A stretch of DNA of 64,000 nucleotides from DATJPR01 sp963843525 (GTDB lineage Bacteria; Bacteroidota; Ignavibacteria; UBA10030; UBA6906): positions 682,001 through 746,000 of the forward strand of contig CAWJKM010000007.1 in assembly GCA_963843525.1 (NCBI GenBank), in the 5' to 3' direction. The notes beneath the pieces are model-generated. The model was not told where the DNA came from. It saw only the letters and a program-made list of their open reading frames with translations, and ran no database searches. The number at the start of each line of letters is the position of its first letter. Within the stretch, counting starts at the first letter, position 1. Of the stretch, positions 25,823 through 34,341 are shown one piece after another. The translations under genes were made by a program, and so were the position numbers.

Positions 25823-27213
25823 AGCCGGACACCGTTGTATCACGACGGCGCATCAACAAATCATTGAATACGACATTCCAGAGAATCTTCTTTGCCGGAA
25901 CGAGCCGGCTTACTGAACACTTTCCGGTGCTCGGCGCGCGACTGTTGGATGCGACGGTTCGCCCACTCTACGGGAGCCCCATGCTTTCCATGCTGTTCAG
26001 GCAAAGCAACCGGAGAACCCTCAAGAAAATGGGAAGGGCCCGACGATTTCTTGTCATAGCGGACAGCCATATTGGCGACGCGGTGATGCTGCAATCATCA
26101 CTCATCGCCCTGCGCGACTTTTTCCCGGATGCTGAAATTGATTATGCAATCAACAAGACCGTGGACCCGCTTATCGAGGGGAATCCCGATGCAACACGGA
26201 TCATTCCTGTTTTCTCCAATGGTCTGTTTCCGTCTCCGACTGACGTTGCGGCTCTCCGGCAAATTATCCGGAAGGGTCAATACGACTTGTGCCTGAATTT
26301 CTGCCCTTTCCTGAGAAGAAAAGGCCTGATAGCGCCCGGTCAACCCTTCATCGATTTCCTGAGCCATGCTCCGACGATCCTCCGCAATGAAAACGATTTT
26401 GTGCAGATCAACCATTTCAGTTATCAGGCCTACCAGTTTGTTCGTGAATTGTTTTTGATGGCTGCCCGGCCGGTCCGCAACGATTTCTTCCCGGGAGTCA
26501 GAACAACCTATTCCGATGATGCGGTAGAGAATGCCCGGCTCTTCGCGAACGAGGCCGGCCTTTTGCAGAGTTCGACAGTCATCATGTACAATCCGGATAG
26601 CAACAGCAAATTCAATCTCATGCCGTTTGAAAACCAGGCTGCACTCCTGGAACGCCTGGCCAGGGAAAGCAGCGTGGACACGACGATCCTCCTGGGAGCC
26701 GGTCACACCGAAGCGGGTATCGGTGAACGTCTGCTGGACTGCATGTCATCACCGGGCCGAGCGAAGTTCCGTATCATCCCCCGGGCCATGCCCCTGGAGG
26801 TCTTCTCGGCACTGATTGATTTTGCCGACGTGTTTATCACCGGTGACACCGGCCCCTTGCATCTTGCGGCGGCCCGGCGTTACTCTCGCTCGGGCCGGCA
26901 TCAATTTCGCAACCGTACCGCCGTTTTGTCCTTTTTCGGCGCTACGATGCCGCGCATGTCCGGTTACGACTCATTCCAGGCGGGTTACCTGCCCTCAAAC
27001 CAGGATGCCCCATCGTGGTGCTACCAGGCAGGGAGTCCATGCCGGAACATCACGTGTCTTGACAAAACGTTTAAGACTTGTAGCAAGGTCAGGTGTTTCG
27101 AGCACGTCGATGAAGCAGGCCTGGCGACCCTCATTACCTCCCATCTCAGTGAGCTTGACCGGCAAACGCCTGCGAGGCGTAGGCAAGATTCATCATCCGG
27201 ATCGGTTCACTGA
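25819..27213 (+). CDS. glycosyltransferase family 9 (heptosyltransferase-like)
   Basis: 464 residues from a TTG; a start at the ATG at 25981 or 26029 is also possible, since the first 70 residues have no clear family match. The GT9 core begins at FLVIADSHIGDAVMLQSSLI (family pattern RxSxxGD) and ends with the donor-binding TGDTGPLHLAAA near 26845. The stretch after it is longer than in typical WaaF/WaaC and contains several cysteines (CRNITCLDKTFKTCSKVRC). Known role: adds heptose or similar sugars to lipopolysaccharide core or other surface glycans at the inner face of the membrane. There is no neighbouring LPS gene, so the acceptor is open. Confidence 0.85.
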   Translation: MKPDTVVSRRRINKSLNTTFQRIFFAGTSRLTEHFPVLGARLLDATVRPLYGSPMLSMLFRQSNRRTLKKMGRARRFLVIADSHIGDAVMLQSSLIALRDFFPDAEIDYAINKTVDPLIEGNPDATRIIPVFSNGLFPSPTDVAALRQIIRKGQYDLCLNFCPFLRRKGLIAPGQPFIDFLSHAPTILRNENDFVQINHFSYQAYQFVRELFLMAARPVRNDFFPGVRTTYSDDAVENARLFANEAGLLQSSTVIMYNPDSNSKFNLMPFENQAALLERLARESSVDTTILLGAGHTEAGIGERLLDCMSSPGRAKFRIIPRAMPLEVFSALIDFADVFITGDTGPLHLAAARRYSRSGRHQFRNRTAVLSFFGATMPRMSGYDSFQAGYLPSNQDAPSWCYQAGSPCRNITCLDKTFKTCSKVRCFEHVDEAGLATLITSHLSELDRQTPARRRQDSSSGSVH

Positions 27214-27598
27214 ACCGTGAAAAATGTCTTAGGCGTATTGGCCTCGGAATTTCCCATACACTCGTGCTGGCATACCTCGGGCAATATGCCGACCGAAGCC
27301 TATCCCAGTTGCTGATCACCTTGATCATCATGTTGTATATTCCCGCTACCAAGGTAAGAAGGAGTTCTTTTACAGAATGGTGAGGCTATGACGGACTCAA
27401 ACGACACCCAACACCGATTCATCTAACAGGGAATTGCAGTCGGGCGGGCGCGGTGTGGCACATTGCCCGAAATACACACTCTCTTCCTCCTTCCGCTAAC
27501 GGCGGGTCAAAGGAGGGCCGAAGTCCCCTCCACTTTCATTGGTCGAGTCCCGAATTCGATTGGAAACAGCGCGATCCCAACAATTGAGGAGTGCCGAA
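27214..27598. other. 385-base intergenic region
   Basis: No gene seen. A 12-codon frame (27387-27425) has a GTGAGG in front of it and could be a leader peptide, but nothing else supports it. No convincing promoter or terminator was found. Confidence 0.4.
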
Positions 27599-28036
27599 GT
27601 GAATTTGAACCTTGTGTCAAAAGTCGGGTTAGTGATGGCGATCCTTGCAGTGGTTTTGCTCGTGTTTCAGGAATCGCTTCTTGCTGCCGGAGTCATCGCA
27701 ATCAGCATCCAGATCGCTGCAGCTTTGCTCATGTTCTGGGCCCGTTTGACGTTCGGTCGAAGGAGCTTTCATGCTACAGCAGCTCCCACAGAGGGTGAAT
27801 TGGTGACTTCGGGACCCTACCGGTACTTGCGACATCCGATCTACGCATCTCTCCTGTACTTTATATGGGCCGGAGTCTTGTCTCATCTATCGGTTGTGAG
27901 TATCCTCCTGGGAGTTGTGGCGACCGCCGGGTTGATCTTCAGGATGGTGAGTGAAGAACGCCTTCTTCTGGCGCACTATCCAGAATACGCTGCGTATGCT
28001 TCTCGTACAAGGCGAATCATTCCATTTGTTCTCTAG
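27599..28036 (+). CDS. membrane methyltransferase of the ICMT/PEMT-like family
   Basis: 145 residues from the GTG at 27599, 7 bases after GAGGAG. Four membrane helices. The C-terminal signature of isoprenylcysteine carboxyl- and phosphatidylethanolamine-type methyltransferases is present: GPYRYLRHPIYAS, then EERLLLAHYPEYAAYASRTR near the end. The first holds the SAM-binding region and the second the conserved Glu. The family methylates small lipophilic or lipid substrates in the membrane; the bacterial substrate is unknown. Confidence 0.85.
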   Translation: MNLNLVSKVGLVMAILAVVLLVFQESLLAAGVIAISIQIAAALLMFWARLTFGRRSFHATAAPTEGELVTSGPYRYLRHPIYASLLYFIWAGVLSHLSVVSILLGVVATAGLIFRMVSEERLLLAHYPEYAAYASRTRRIIPFVL

Positions 28037-28459
28037 AAATGATCTGTACACGAGTATTTTCTGCCACACTGCAAACAGCATTATTGGAGCCCACTTTTCT
28101 TCTCATGATCAGACTGCCTGCCAACCAGTGTTTGTTCACCCATGCCGTCTAGGTTACAGAGTCTTGCGGCGGGGCGGGGCTGATCCCCGATCGCCGGTTC
28201 GTCTGTCCCCACCCGCTTAACGAACTCCTTACCGGTACTCCGTTTCTTCCCTCTATTCTCCGCCAGGGCGATCAGAACCCTCTTCCAGGGGATTAACTAC
28301 TCTTTCATCCTTTCAGCCGTGTCATACTGAAGTGCGGACCGGTATACTGCATCTGGTTCAATACAAAGAGCCTTTCCCGTGGGGAACCGATTTGTCGCGA
28401 GCTATCCTGTTCATTCGGAAAGCAGTCAATGTCGTTTCAACTTCATGAAAGGTGCAACA
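28037..28459. other. 423-base intergenic region
   Basis: No coding frame, tRNA or clear terminator. Base use is close to that of neighbouring gaps. I see no promoter with both boxes. Confidence 0.4.
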
Positions 28460-28894
28460 ATGACAACACGAATGGTTTGTGGATGTATCGTCATGATGTT
28501 TGTTCTGGCCCTCCCGGCATATGCGGGTGGAACGGAGCAATTCCAACGATACTTCAGCGATGCGGCGAACAAGGTAAAGGCAACAGAGGATCCGGCACAG
28601 AAGCGTGAAATTCTCAATGAGTCTTTTCAAACCATGTTGAGAGCCTTAGACATGGTCGAGACGTCGCCGATGCTTTCGAAGGCCGACGCGGTCAGCATCC
28701 ATCGTTTCAGAGCTACACTGCAAGAGAAACAAGATGAGCTTGTCGGCGCCAACGGCTTCACTCGTGTGCCGGACGCTCAGCTCAATGCATTCTCCAACTA
28801 CGTTGTGCAGGATATGGAGCAGGCCGATCAGACAATCACCATCAGTGTATTGACTCTTATCGTGATCGCTCTGGTGATCCTGGTCCTGTTATAA
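28460..28894 (+). CDS. exported small protein with C-terminal membrane helix, unknown function
   Basis: 144 residues from the ATG at 28460 (AAAGGTG upstream; this start gives a proper signal peptide MTTRMVCGCIVMMFVLALPA). The mature part is helical and charged (YFSDAANKVKATEDPAQKRE, LRALDMVETSPMLSKADAVS) and ends in a 20-residue hydrophobic helix (TISVLTLIVIALVILVLL). A periplasmic helical domain tethered at its C terminus is the likely form. I do not recognise a family. It precedes a lytic transglycosylase gene by 23 bases, so a cell-envelope role is possible. Confidence 0.75.
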   Translation: MTTRMVCGCIVMMFVLALPAYAGGTEQFQRYFSDAANKVKATEDPAQKREILNESFQTMLRALDMVETSPMLSKADAVSIHRFRATLQEKQDELVGANGFTRVPDAQLNAFSNYVVQDMEQADQTITISVLTLIVIALVILVLL

Positions 28895-28917
28895 TACTCT
28901 CTCGAGGGTCCATCGTA

Positions 28918-29739
28918 TTGAATAAGCGCCAGCAGACACACTGGGTGCCGACCCTTTCCGTCCTGGTGTTCGCGGCGGTAACCGTCTGCTCGTCCTGCAA
29001 TCAAGAACTGACATTGGCGAATACCTTCGGGAGTGTTGGAGGGGCAAGGAAGGATTCGGCCATGGCACCTCGGTGGCAAAAAAATGAATTGGCCGAGGCG
29101 GGCATCTACGCCAGGGAAGAACTTGAATCTCTGTCGGAACGCGATCCGCTTCCCTCCGGACTAGTGGATCCCTCCACAGAGCGCTGCATCCGGGATTACG
29201 GTCCCGCGATCAAATCCTATGCCGAACGATACCGCGTCGATTGGAGGTTTGTCCTTGCGATCATGAAGCAGGAATCACGCTATTCCTGCAACGCGCAAAG
29301 CGTCAGGGGGGCGGCGGGGCTCATGCAACTCATGCCTGGGACGGGTGAAGAACTGGCCAGGAAACTGAATCTTCAGGATCTCCTGCCCCCGGCACACAAC
29401 ATTCAGGCGGGGATATTTTACCTGCGGAAACTCTACAGATTGTTCGACGGAGCTGGGGAGGTCGATCGACTGAAGCTGACTCTGGCGGCGTATAATGCCG
29501 GATTCTCCAGAGTCCGTGATGCGCAGGAACTTGCCGTGTACCTGGATGATGAGCCATTGCAGTGGCAGGCAGTTAAGAACGCACTTCCACTTCTCTCGAA
29601 GCAGTTTTACACTCTTCACAGATCCGTCTGGGGTCAGGACAAGCCGAGATCCGGGTGGTTTGGCAATTCCAGAGAAACCATCCGTTATGTAGACTCGGTG
29701 ATGGACTACTATGACGAGTTCAAGCTGGCGCTGAATTGA
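28918..29739 (+). CDS. lytic transglycosylase lipoprotein (SLT domain)
   Basis: 273 residues from a TTG behind CGAGGGTCC. An N-terminal hydrophobic stretch ends in VCSSCN, which may serve as a lipobox. The SLT/MltF-type catalytic domain spans about residues 100-245: the catalytic E119 lies in MKQESRYSCNAQS, followed by GAAGLMQLMPGT and TLAAYNAGFSRVRDA. Known role: cleaves peptidoglycan glycan strands to 1,6-anhydro ends in the periplasm. It lies close behind the helical exported protein and probably shares its transcript. Confidence 0.92.
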   Translation: MNKRQQTHWVPTLSVLVFAAVTVCSSCNQELTLANTFGSVGGARKDSAMAPRWQKNELAEAGIYAREELESLSERDPLPSGLVDPSTERCIRDYGPAIKSYAERYRVDWRFVLAIMKQESRYSCNAQSVRGAAGLMQLMPGTGEELARKLNLQDLLPPAHNIQAGIFYLRKLYRLFDGAGEVDRLKLTLAAYNAGFSRVRDAQELAVYLDDEPLQWQAVKNALPLLSKQFYTLHRSVWGQDKPRSGWFGNSRETIRYVDSVMDYYDEFKLALN

Positions 29740-29833
29740 GCATGAAGGCTGAGCAAGAAACACCTATAAAATATACCATGCTTACTCAGCCAACGCCGGA
29801 TGCAACCGGTGAACTGAGAGAAAGGTGACCCAA

Positions 29834-30181
29834 ATGCCGAACGAAACATCATCAAACACCAAAGGACTTGCTGCAGCTACCGTGGCGAAGATCTCAGCAC
29901 TCATTGATTACCAGAACGGTTCGGTGGTGAGTCGTGAGATCATGAAGAAGCCAGGGGGCAATGTCACGCTCTTCGCATTTGACGAAGGGGAAGGGCTGAC
30001 CGAGCACACATCGCCGTTCGATGCACTTGTTGAGATTCTGGAAGGCGCTGCAGACATTACCGTCGCGGGTGAGACGCATCGGGTTCAGGCAGGTGAGATA
30101 ATCCTCATGCCCGCCCACCAGCCGCATGCGCTCACTGCGCCGAACCGTTATAAGATGATTCTCACAATGATCAAATCGTGA
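29834..30181 (+). CDS. cupin-domain protein
   Basis: 115 residues from the ATG at 29834, with AAAGGTG just upstream; a GTG nine bases earlier is the alternative. One cupin barrel: motif 1 around LTEHTSPFDALVEILEGAADI and motif 2 GEIILMPAHQPHAL. Metal ligands His and Glu are largely in place. Small stand-alone cupins of this type often sense or bind small ligands or act as dioxygenase-like enzymes; substrate unknown. Confidence 0.9.
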   Translation: MPNETSSNTKGLAAATVAKISALIDYQNGSVVSREIMKKPGGNVTLFAFDEGEGLTEHTSPFDALVEILEGAADITVAGETHRVQAGEIILMPAHQPHALTAPNRYKMILTMIKS

Positions 30182-30200
30182 GGTGAAAGCAGCACGCCAT

Positions 30201-30437
30201 ATGATGATCGGCGTGCGCCTGGGAACGGATGAAATTCCAGGGACAATTGTTGCGCAAATCTTCGGCTTCCTGATTACCATGGCTATTATTTCCATGGTCC
30301 GACCATGCAGTGAAGTCCCCATCGATCAAGAGGCATCTTCTCAATCGGTAAGATTTTTGCCGACATTGGAAAACTTGAAGAGAGGCTTTCTTGTCGGCGC
30401 CAGAAATTTAGGGCTCGAACTGCCGTTGCTACTGTAA
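30201..30437 (+). CDS. possible small membrane protein, weakly supported
   Basis: 79 codons from the ATG at 30201. One hydrophobic stretch (IVAQIFGFLITMAIISMV) is followed by a polar tail. No strong ribosome-binding site and no family that I know. It may be a remnant. Confidence 0.2.
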   Translation: MMIGVRLGTDEIPGTIVAQIFGFLITMAIISMVRPCSEVPIDQEASSQSVRFLPTLENLKRGFLVGARNLGLELPLLL

Positions 30438-30483
30438 ACACTCACGAATTACAGCGGTATCGCTCCTCTTCGGTTCTTGAATA

Positions 30484-30512
30484 TTGACAATCGTAGTTTC
30501 TTGTTATATATT
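30484..30512 (+). promoter_or_regulatory. sigma-70-type promoter in front of the patatin cluster
   Basis: TTGACA (30484-30489), 17 bases, TATATT (30507-30512). It is the only clear promoter before the long same-strand run of genes from 30686 to 38475. Confidence 0.7.
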
Positions 30513-30685
30513 CGCACGATTGTAGTTCCAATCTCAATGTTGGCTCACCACTACGTTTAAGGCGAGGAAAGAGTTCGAATCGAGTCTTTTGGCCTGAATT
30601 CTTTTCTCTCAAAGACCTTTCTTTTTGGGACGTATCAGAATCAATAAATAGACTTCAAGTCATCTCATAGAGCCAGAGGTGCGCT

Positions 30686-31180
30686 ATGGTGACGACGTCT
30701 ACGATTGATGCCGACCAAATAGAGGGTGTTGGTTGCCCCCTACCTGATCATCGACACAACAACGCAAACTCTCAAGACGCACAACTCGGACGTGTCAATA
30801 GCAATTTGACGCTCGAGACTGAATTGAGCGATCTGATTGGAGAGACCCCAGCCTTCCTGAACGTTCTCCTGTTCCCATCAATTGTGGGAGCATTCCCGGT
30901 GATCTCATCGAAAACGAATCCTTTGGCCGTGAACGTGGAGCCCGGTGCCATCGAAGGCATTTATTCTTTTCTCTTCGGGCCATGTGATCGGTAATCGGTT
31001 GGGCGGGCCGTCATCGGGCTCGCTGATGTCTCTCCAGCCGACCTCGACAAGTGGTTTGAGCCAAGCAAAAAGGCATTCCAGGATCATTATGAACGGCGGA
31101 TGTCATGGAACAAAAGGCGCAGTTACACGAGACATCGAAGCGCATTCCGGTGGCTCCCGACAGATGCTGCGACATCGTGA
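30686..31180 (+). pseudogene. open frame interrupted by an in-frame stop, possible decayed gene
   Basis: An ATG at 30686 with AGAGGTG upstream opens 102 codons that stop at 30994. The same frame then continues for about 60 codons with protein-like sequence (ADVSPADLDKWFEPSKKAF) to 31180. Part of the first segment (LETELSDLIGETPAFLNVLL) recalls the start of the AAA+ domain of sigma-54 activators, but no P-loop follows. It is either a decayed gene or a short real one. It overlaps the start of the patatin gene. Confidence 0.3.
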
Positions 31181-32988
31181 TGAAGGGAGGGGTGACAAGC
31201 GGTATCGTCTATCCCCTTGCCGTGTGCGAGCTGGCTGAGAAATTCCGATTCGTGAATATTGGTGGGACTTCAGCAGGAGCCATCGCAGCGGCATTGACCG
31301 CAGCAGCCGAATATCGCCGGGCCCACGGTGACACCGGAGGTTTCACCGACGAGGTGATGAAGCTTCCCCGGATACTGGGCAGCCGGCTGCCGGATGGATC
31401 GACGAAACTTCTCTCTCTATTCCGACCGAACCCTTCCACGAAGAAAATCTACGATGCACTCCTTCGTCTGTTTCGGGGGAGATTCCTTGCCAGGCTCGCC
31501 ACGGCCACCAGGGCTATTTTCTCCATTGTCCCCGGCATAGCGTGGCCCTGCATCCTCCTCTTCACGATAGCTCTCGTCCTCATGTGGGTGGGAACCAGAC
31601 TGTTCATTTTTCCTGCTGCAATGGTTCTGCTTCTGGTTCTCACACTTTTCGCGGCGGCCATTCCCGTAGTTCTGATCCTGGCATGCATGAAGAAGATCGT
31701 TTCCGTCATTGCCGGGAACAAGTTCGGCCTCTGTACGGGATACATTCCTGGTCGCGACCCGGCATCGGAGCCACCATTGACGGAATGGCTCGCTGATCTT
31801 CTGGACAAGACCGCAGGCAAGGCTGACCCCAATGCACCTCTGACATTCGGCGACCTTTGGGGAGTCGAAGGGGATGGAAAAGAAGAGAAGAACAAGATCA
31901 ATCTGCAGATGATGACAACGAATCTGACCCAGGGGAGGCCATACCAGTTGCCGTTTGAGCAGAGGAATCTCTACTGGGACCCGGCGGAATTCCACGACCT
32001 CTTTCCGGAGAGGATCGTTGCCTGGATGAGGGCGAACAGCGAGCAATATGCTGATGGGAGGCACTTCCAACTGCCGCCTGCGGAGAAGATGCCTGTCATC
32101 GTCGCTGTCAGAATGAGCCTCAGCTTCCCGGTGCTTATTAGCGCAGTCCCAATATGGTCGGCCGATACTTCCCGCATAAAGAACAAAGTGCTGGAGAAGG
32201 AGGGAAAGCCACCTGATCTCGAGCGCAGCTGGTTCTCCGACGGGGGGATTTGCAGCAATTTCCCTGTCCATTTCTTCGATTCACCCCTTCCCAGGTGGCC
32301 CACATTTGCCATCAACCTGCGTCCGTTCCACCCGGACTTCATGCCAAGCACCGACGAGCGGAAAAACATATGGATGCCGGACGATAATGGCCTGGGTCGT
32401 CTGGAACAGTGGGTACGGTTTGATGCTGGGGACCCCGTTTCATCCTTTGCCGGATTTATCGCTGCGATCATGAACACCATGCAGAACTGGATCGACAATA
32501 CGCAGTTGAAGATGCCAGGATATCGGGACCGTGTGGCACATGTCTATCTGACCGACGAAGAAGGGGGACTCAATCTCGAAATGAAGGAAGGTGCAATCGA
32601 TCGCATCTGCGCGCGCGGCAAGTGTGCCGGTGAGTTGTTAAGGGACCGGTTCACCGGCGCGGTCCCCGACTGTCTAATGGACTGGGACAATCACCGCTGG
32701 GTGCGGTATCGCTCGACGATGACATTGCTGGAGAAGTACTTGCACGACATTGTGCAATCGTATGAATATGCCGTCCTCAAGACCGACAGAACTTATGCAG
32801 ACCTCGTTGCGAGGCGAAATGATGAGCGACCTGAGAGCTATGTATTGAACTCCGCTCAGCGACGTTTAGCCGCCGAGATAGGGAAGAATCTGGAAGGTCT
32901 GATCAAGGCATGGGATTCGTTCCATCAGGATTTCCGGGAGGGAACGCCCAAGCCCATCCCCGAGTTGCGCATCAGGCCGAAGACGTAA
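31105..32988 (+). CDS. large membrane-embedded patatin-like phospholipase
   Basis: 627 residues. The patatin catalytic parts are split across the protein. The glycine-rich oxyanion loop is MKGGVTSGIVYPLAVCELAE (residues 25-45), the nucleophile S56 is in GGTSAGAIAAAL (GxSxG), and the second dyad residue D379 is in SDGGICSNFPVHFF. Between them, at about 140-200, lies a hydrophobic hairpin of two or three helices (IAWPCILLFTIALVLMWVGT, AMVLLLVLTLFAAAIPVVLI), not found in short patatins. Known chemistry: hydrolysis of phospholipid or acylglycerol esters. The inserted helices suggest it works on the membrane it sits in. It heads an unfamiliar gene cluster; the partner membrane protein begins 183 bases downstream. 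Confidence 0.88.
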   Translation: MEQKAQLHETSKRIPVAPDRCCDIVMKGGVTSGIVYPLAVCELAEKFRFVNIGGTSAGAIAAALTAAAEYRRAHGDTGGFTDEVMKLPRILGSRLPDGSTKLLSLFRPNPSTKKIYDALLRLFRGRFLARLATATRAIFSIVPGIAWPCILLFTIALVLMWVGTRLFIFPAAMVLLLVLTLFAAAIPVVLILACMKKIVSVIAGNKFGLCTGYIPGRDPASEPPLTEWLADLLDKTAGKADPNAPLTFGDLWGVEGDGKEEKNKINLQMMTTNLTQGRPYQLPFEQRNLYWDPAEFHDLFPERIVAWMRANSEQYADGRHFQLPPAEKMPVIVAVRMSLSFPVLISAVPIWSADTSRIKNKVLEKEGKPPDLERSWFSDGGICSNFPVHFFDSPLPRWPTFAINLRPFHPDFMPSTDERKNIWMPDDNGLGRLEQWVRFDAGDPVSSFAGFIAAIMNTMQNWIDNTQLKMPGYRDRVAHVYLTDEEGGLNLEMKEGAIDRICARGKCAGELLRDRFTGAVPDCLMDWDNHRWVRYRSTMTLLEKYLHDIVQSYEYAVLKTDRTYADLVARRNDERPESYVLNSAQRRLAAEIGKNLEGLIKAWDSFHQDFREGTPKPIPELRIRPKT

Positions 32989-33171
32989 AAGAAGGGAGCC
33001 GGGACGGTCGGCGGTACGCCTCTGCTTTCGTATTCGGAAGCCATGCAGAACCTGCCATCCAGAGCTGCAGGGGAAGCACAAGAATTCTTGACTCAGACTC
33101 GAGTGAAGGATTGACTCGAGGCGCATCGACATCGACGAGAGGATCCATCGTTCGACGAAGGAGAGATCGTC

Positions 33172-34278
33172 ATGAATTCTTCAAGCGATGAGCGTGAAGC
33201 GAGGAAGAGCCTCTTCTATTGGAGGCTCATCAATATCGATATTCTTTGCCTTCTCCTTTGCTACATCATCCGCGAGGATATTTTCGAGGCAACCCTGAGC
33301 AAGGCGAAGTACATAGTTGCGATAATCGTTGCAGTCCTCACGTTCCTCGGGCTTGCGAAAGGAAATGTGTTGACGGAGGGATTCACTTCGATGGCCCAGC
33401 TTCTCGGTAACCGTAGCGCGAGGTTTACGATAGCTATCGCCAGTCTTGCCATTTTTGCGTTCACGGTGACCGCCGTTTTCCGGGAGCAAACATTCACGGC
33501 AAGTCTTGCCGTCACGGCAATGTGTTCGGAATCAAACAGACCTCAGGCAGCCGTTCCCGGAGAGTTGGAAGTATTTTCTCGCTCAGAAAATGGTTCTGAT
33601 TCGCTCGTGTTGCACCAGGCTGCCACGCTTTCTGATCATGCCTTCATAGTGCCCGATCTCGTCCCCGGACAATTCTATCGGCTCAGGTTCCTCCCGGCGG
33701 ACAGTCTTGCGTTTGGAGCGTCCGAGGAATACAGGAAAGTGCCGCTGGGAGAGTCAGCCGTCGTAATGCCCCTGCGACTGAGAAAGTACAAGACCGCCTT
33801 CGACCTGAGCCCCGATACCGCTGCTACACTGAGCTTTCACGACCTCTCAACCGACACAACAGTGAAAGTACACCACAAGGGTTTTCACACTCTGACAAGA
33901 GGCAAATACAGCTTCCAGCTCGAGACCAAAGACTTCACGCCAGACTCGGGGACCTTCTTCGTTCCTGAAGATAATCCAGTGACGCTGCACCTCAACAGGA
34001 AGACCGTCCAAGTCAAGTTCATTGCCGACCGTGGACTGGAGAAGAAGTTCATGAGAATCCCCGGTGTGGTCACCATTCATGATCAGTCGAGCGCGCATGA
34101 ACGAACAGTACGCACGGACGAACCGGTTACTCTTGAGGTCGGTAAGGCCTATAGTATTCAGATCGTTGCCGGGGAGCCATGGGATCTTCTTCGAAGAAAA
34201 TATGTCGGCAGCAAGAGTCTGACCCCGCGAGGAGATGCTGCGCTCGCGATTCTCGTCATTAAAGTCGAGGAAGAATAG
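33172..34278 (+). CDS. membrane protein with large extracytoplasmic domain, unknown function
   Basis: 368 residues; AAGGAGAG precedes the ATG. Three helices in the first 105 residues (INIDILCLLLCYII, YIVAIIVAVLTFLGLA, FTIAIASLAIFAFTV) are followed by about 260 residues of beta-rich sequence with carboxypeptidase-regulatory or Ig-like repeats (PDLVPGQFYRLRFLPADS, YKTAFDLSPDTAATLSFHDL, KGFHTLTRGKYSFQL). The domain would lie outside the cytoplasm. I know no named family. Position between the patatin and the TolB-like protein suggests a structural or sensing part of the same system. Confidence 0.75.
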   Translation: MNSSSDEREARKSLFYWRLINIDILCLLLCYIIREDIFEATLSKAKYIVAIIVAVLTFLGLAKGNVLTEGFTSMAQLLGNRSARFTIAIASLAIFAFTVTAVFREQTFTASLAVTAMCSESNRPQAAVPGELEVFSRSENGSDSLVLHQAATLSDHAFIVPDLVPGQFYRLRFLPADSLAFGASEEYRKVPLGESAVVMPLRLRKYKTAFDLSPDTAATLSFHDLSTDTTVKVHHKGFHTLTRGKYSFQLETKDFTPDSGTFFVPEDNPVTLHLNRKTVQVKFIADRGLEKKFMRIPGVVTIHDQSSAHERTVRTDEPVTLEVGKAYSIQIVAGEPWDLLRRKYVGSKSLTPRGDAALAILVIKVEEE

Positions 34279-34341
34279 GTGCACTGTTCGTTTGTGTGAC
34301 GGAGCGGGATCAACAACCAGGAAGACCGGAAGGATCCCCCA

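Noticed and set aside
30560..30590. tRNA T-arm-like GTTCGAATC as the missing 3' half of the tRNA-Lys
   Set aside because: The bases on both sides do not pair into a T stem and no acceptor 3' strand follows.
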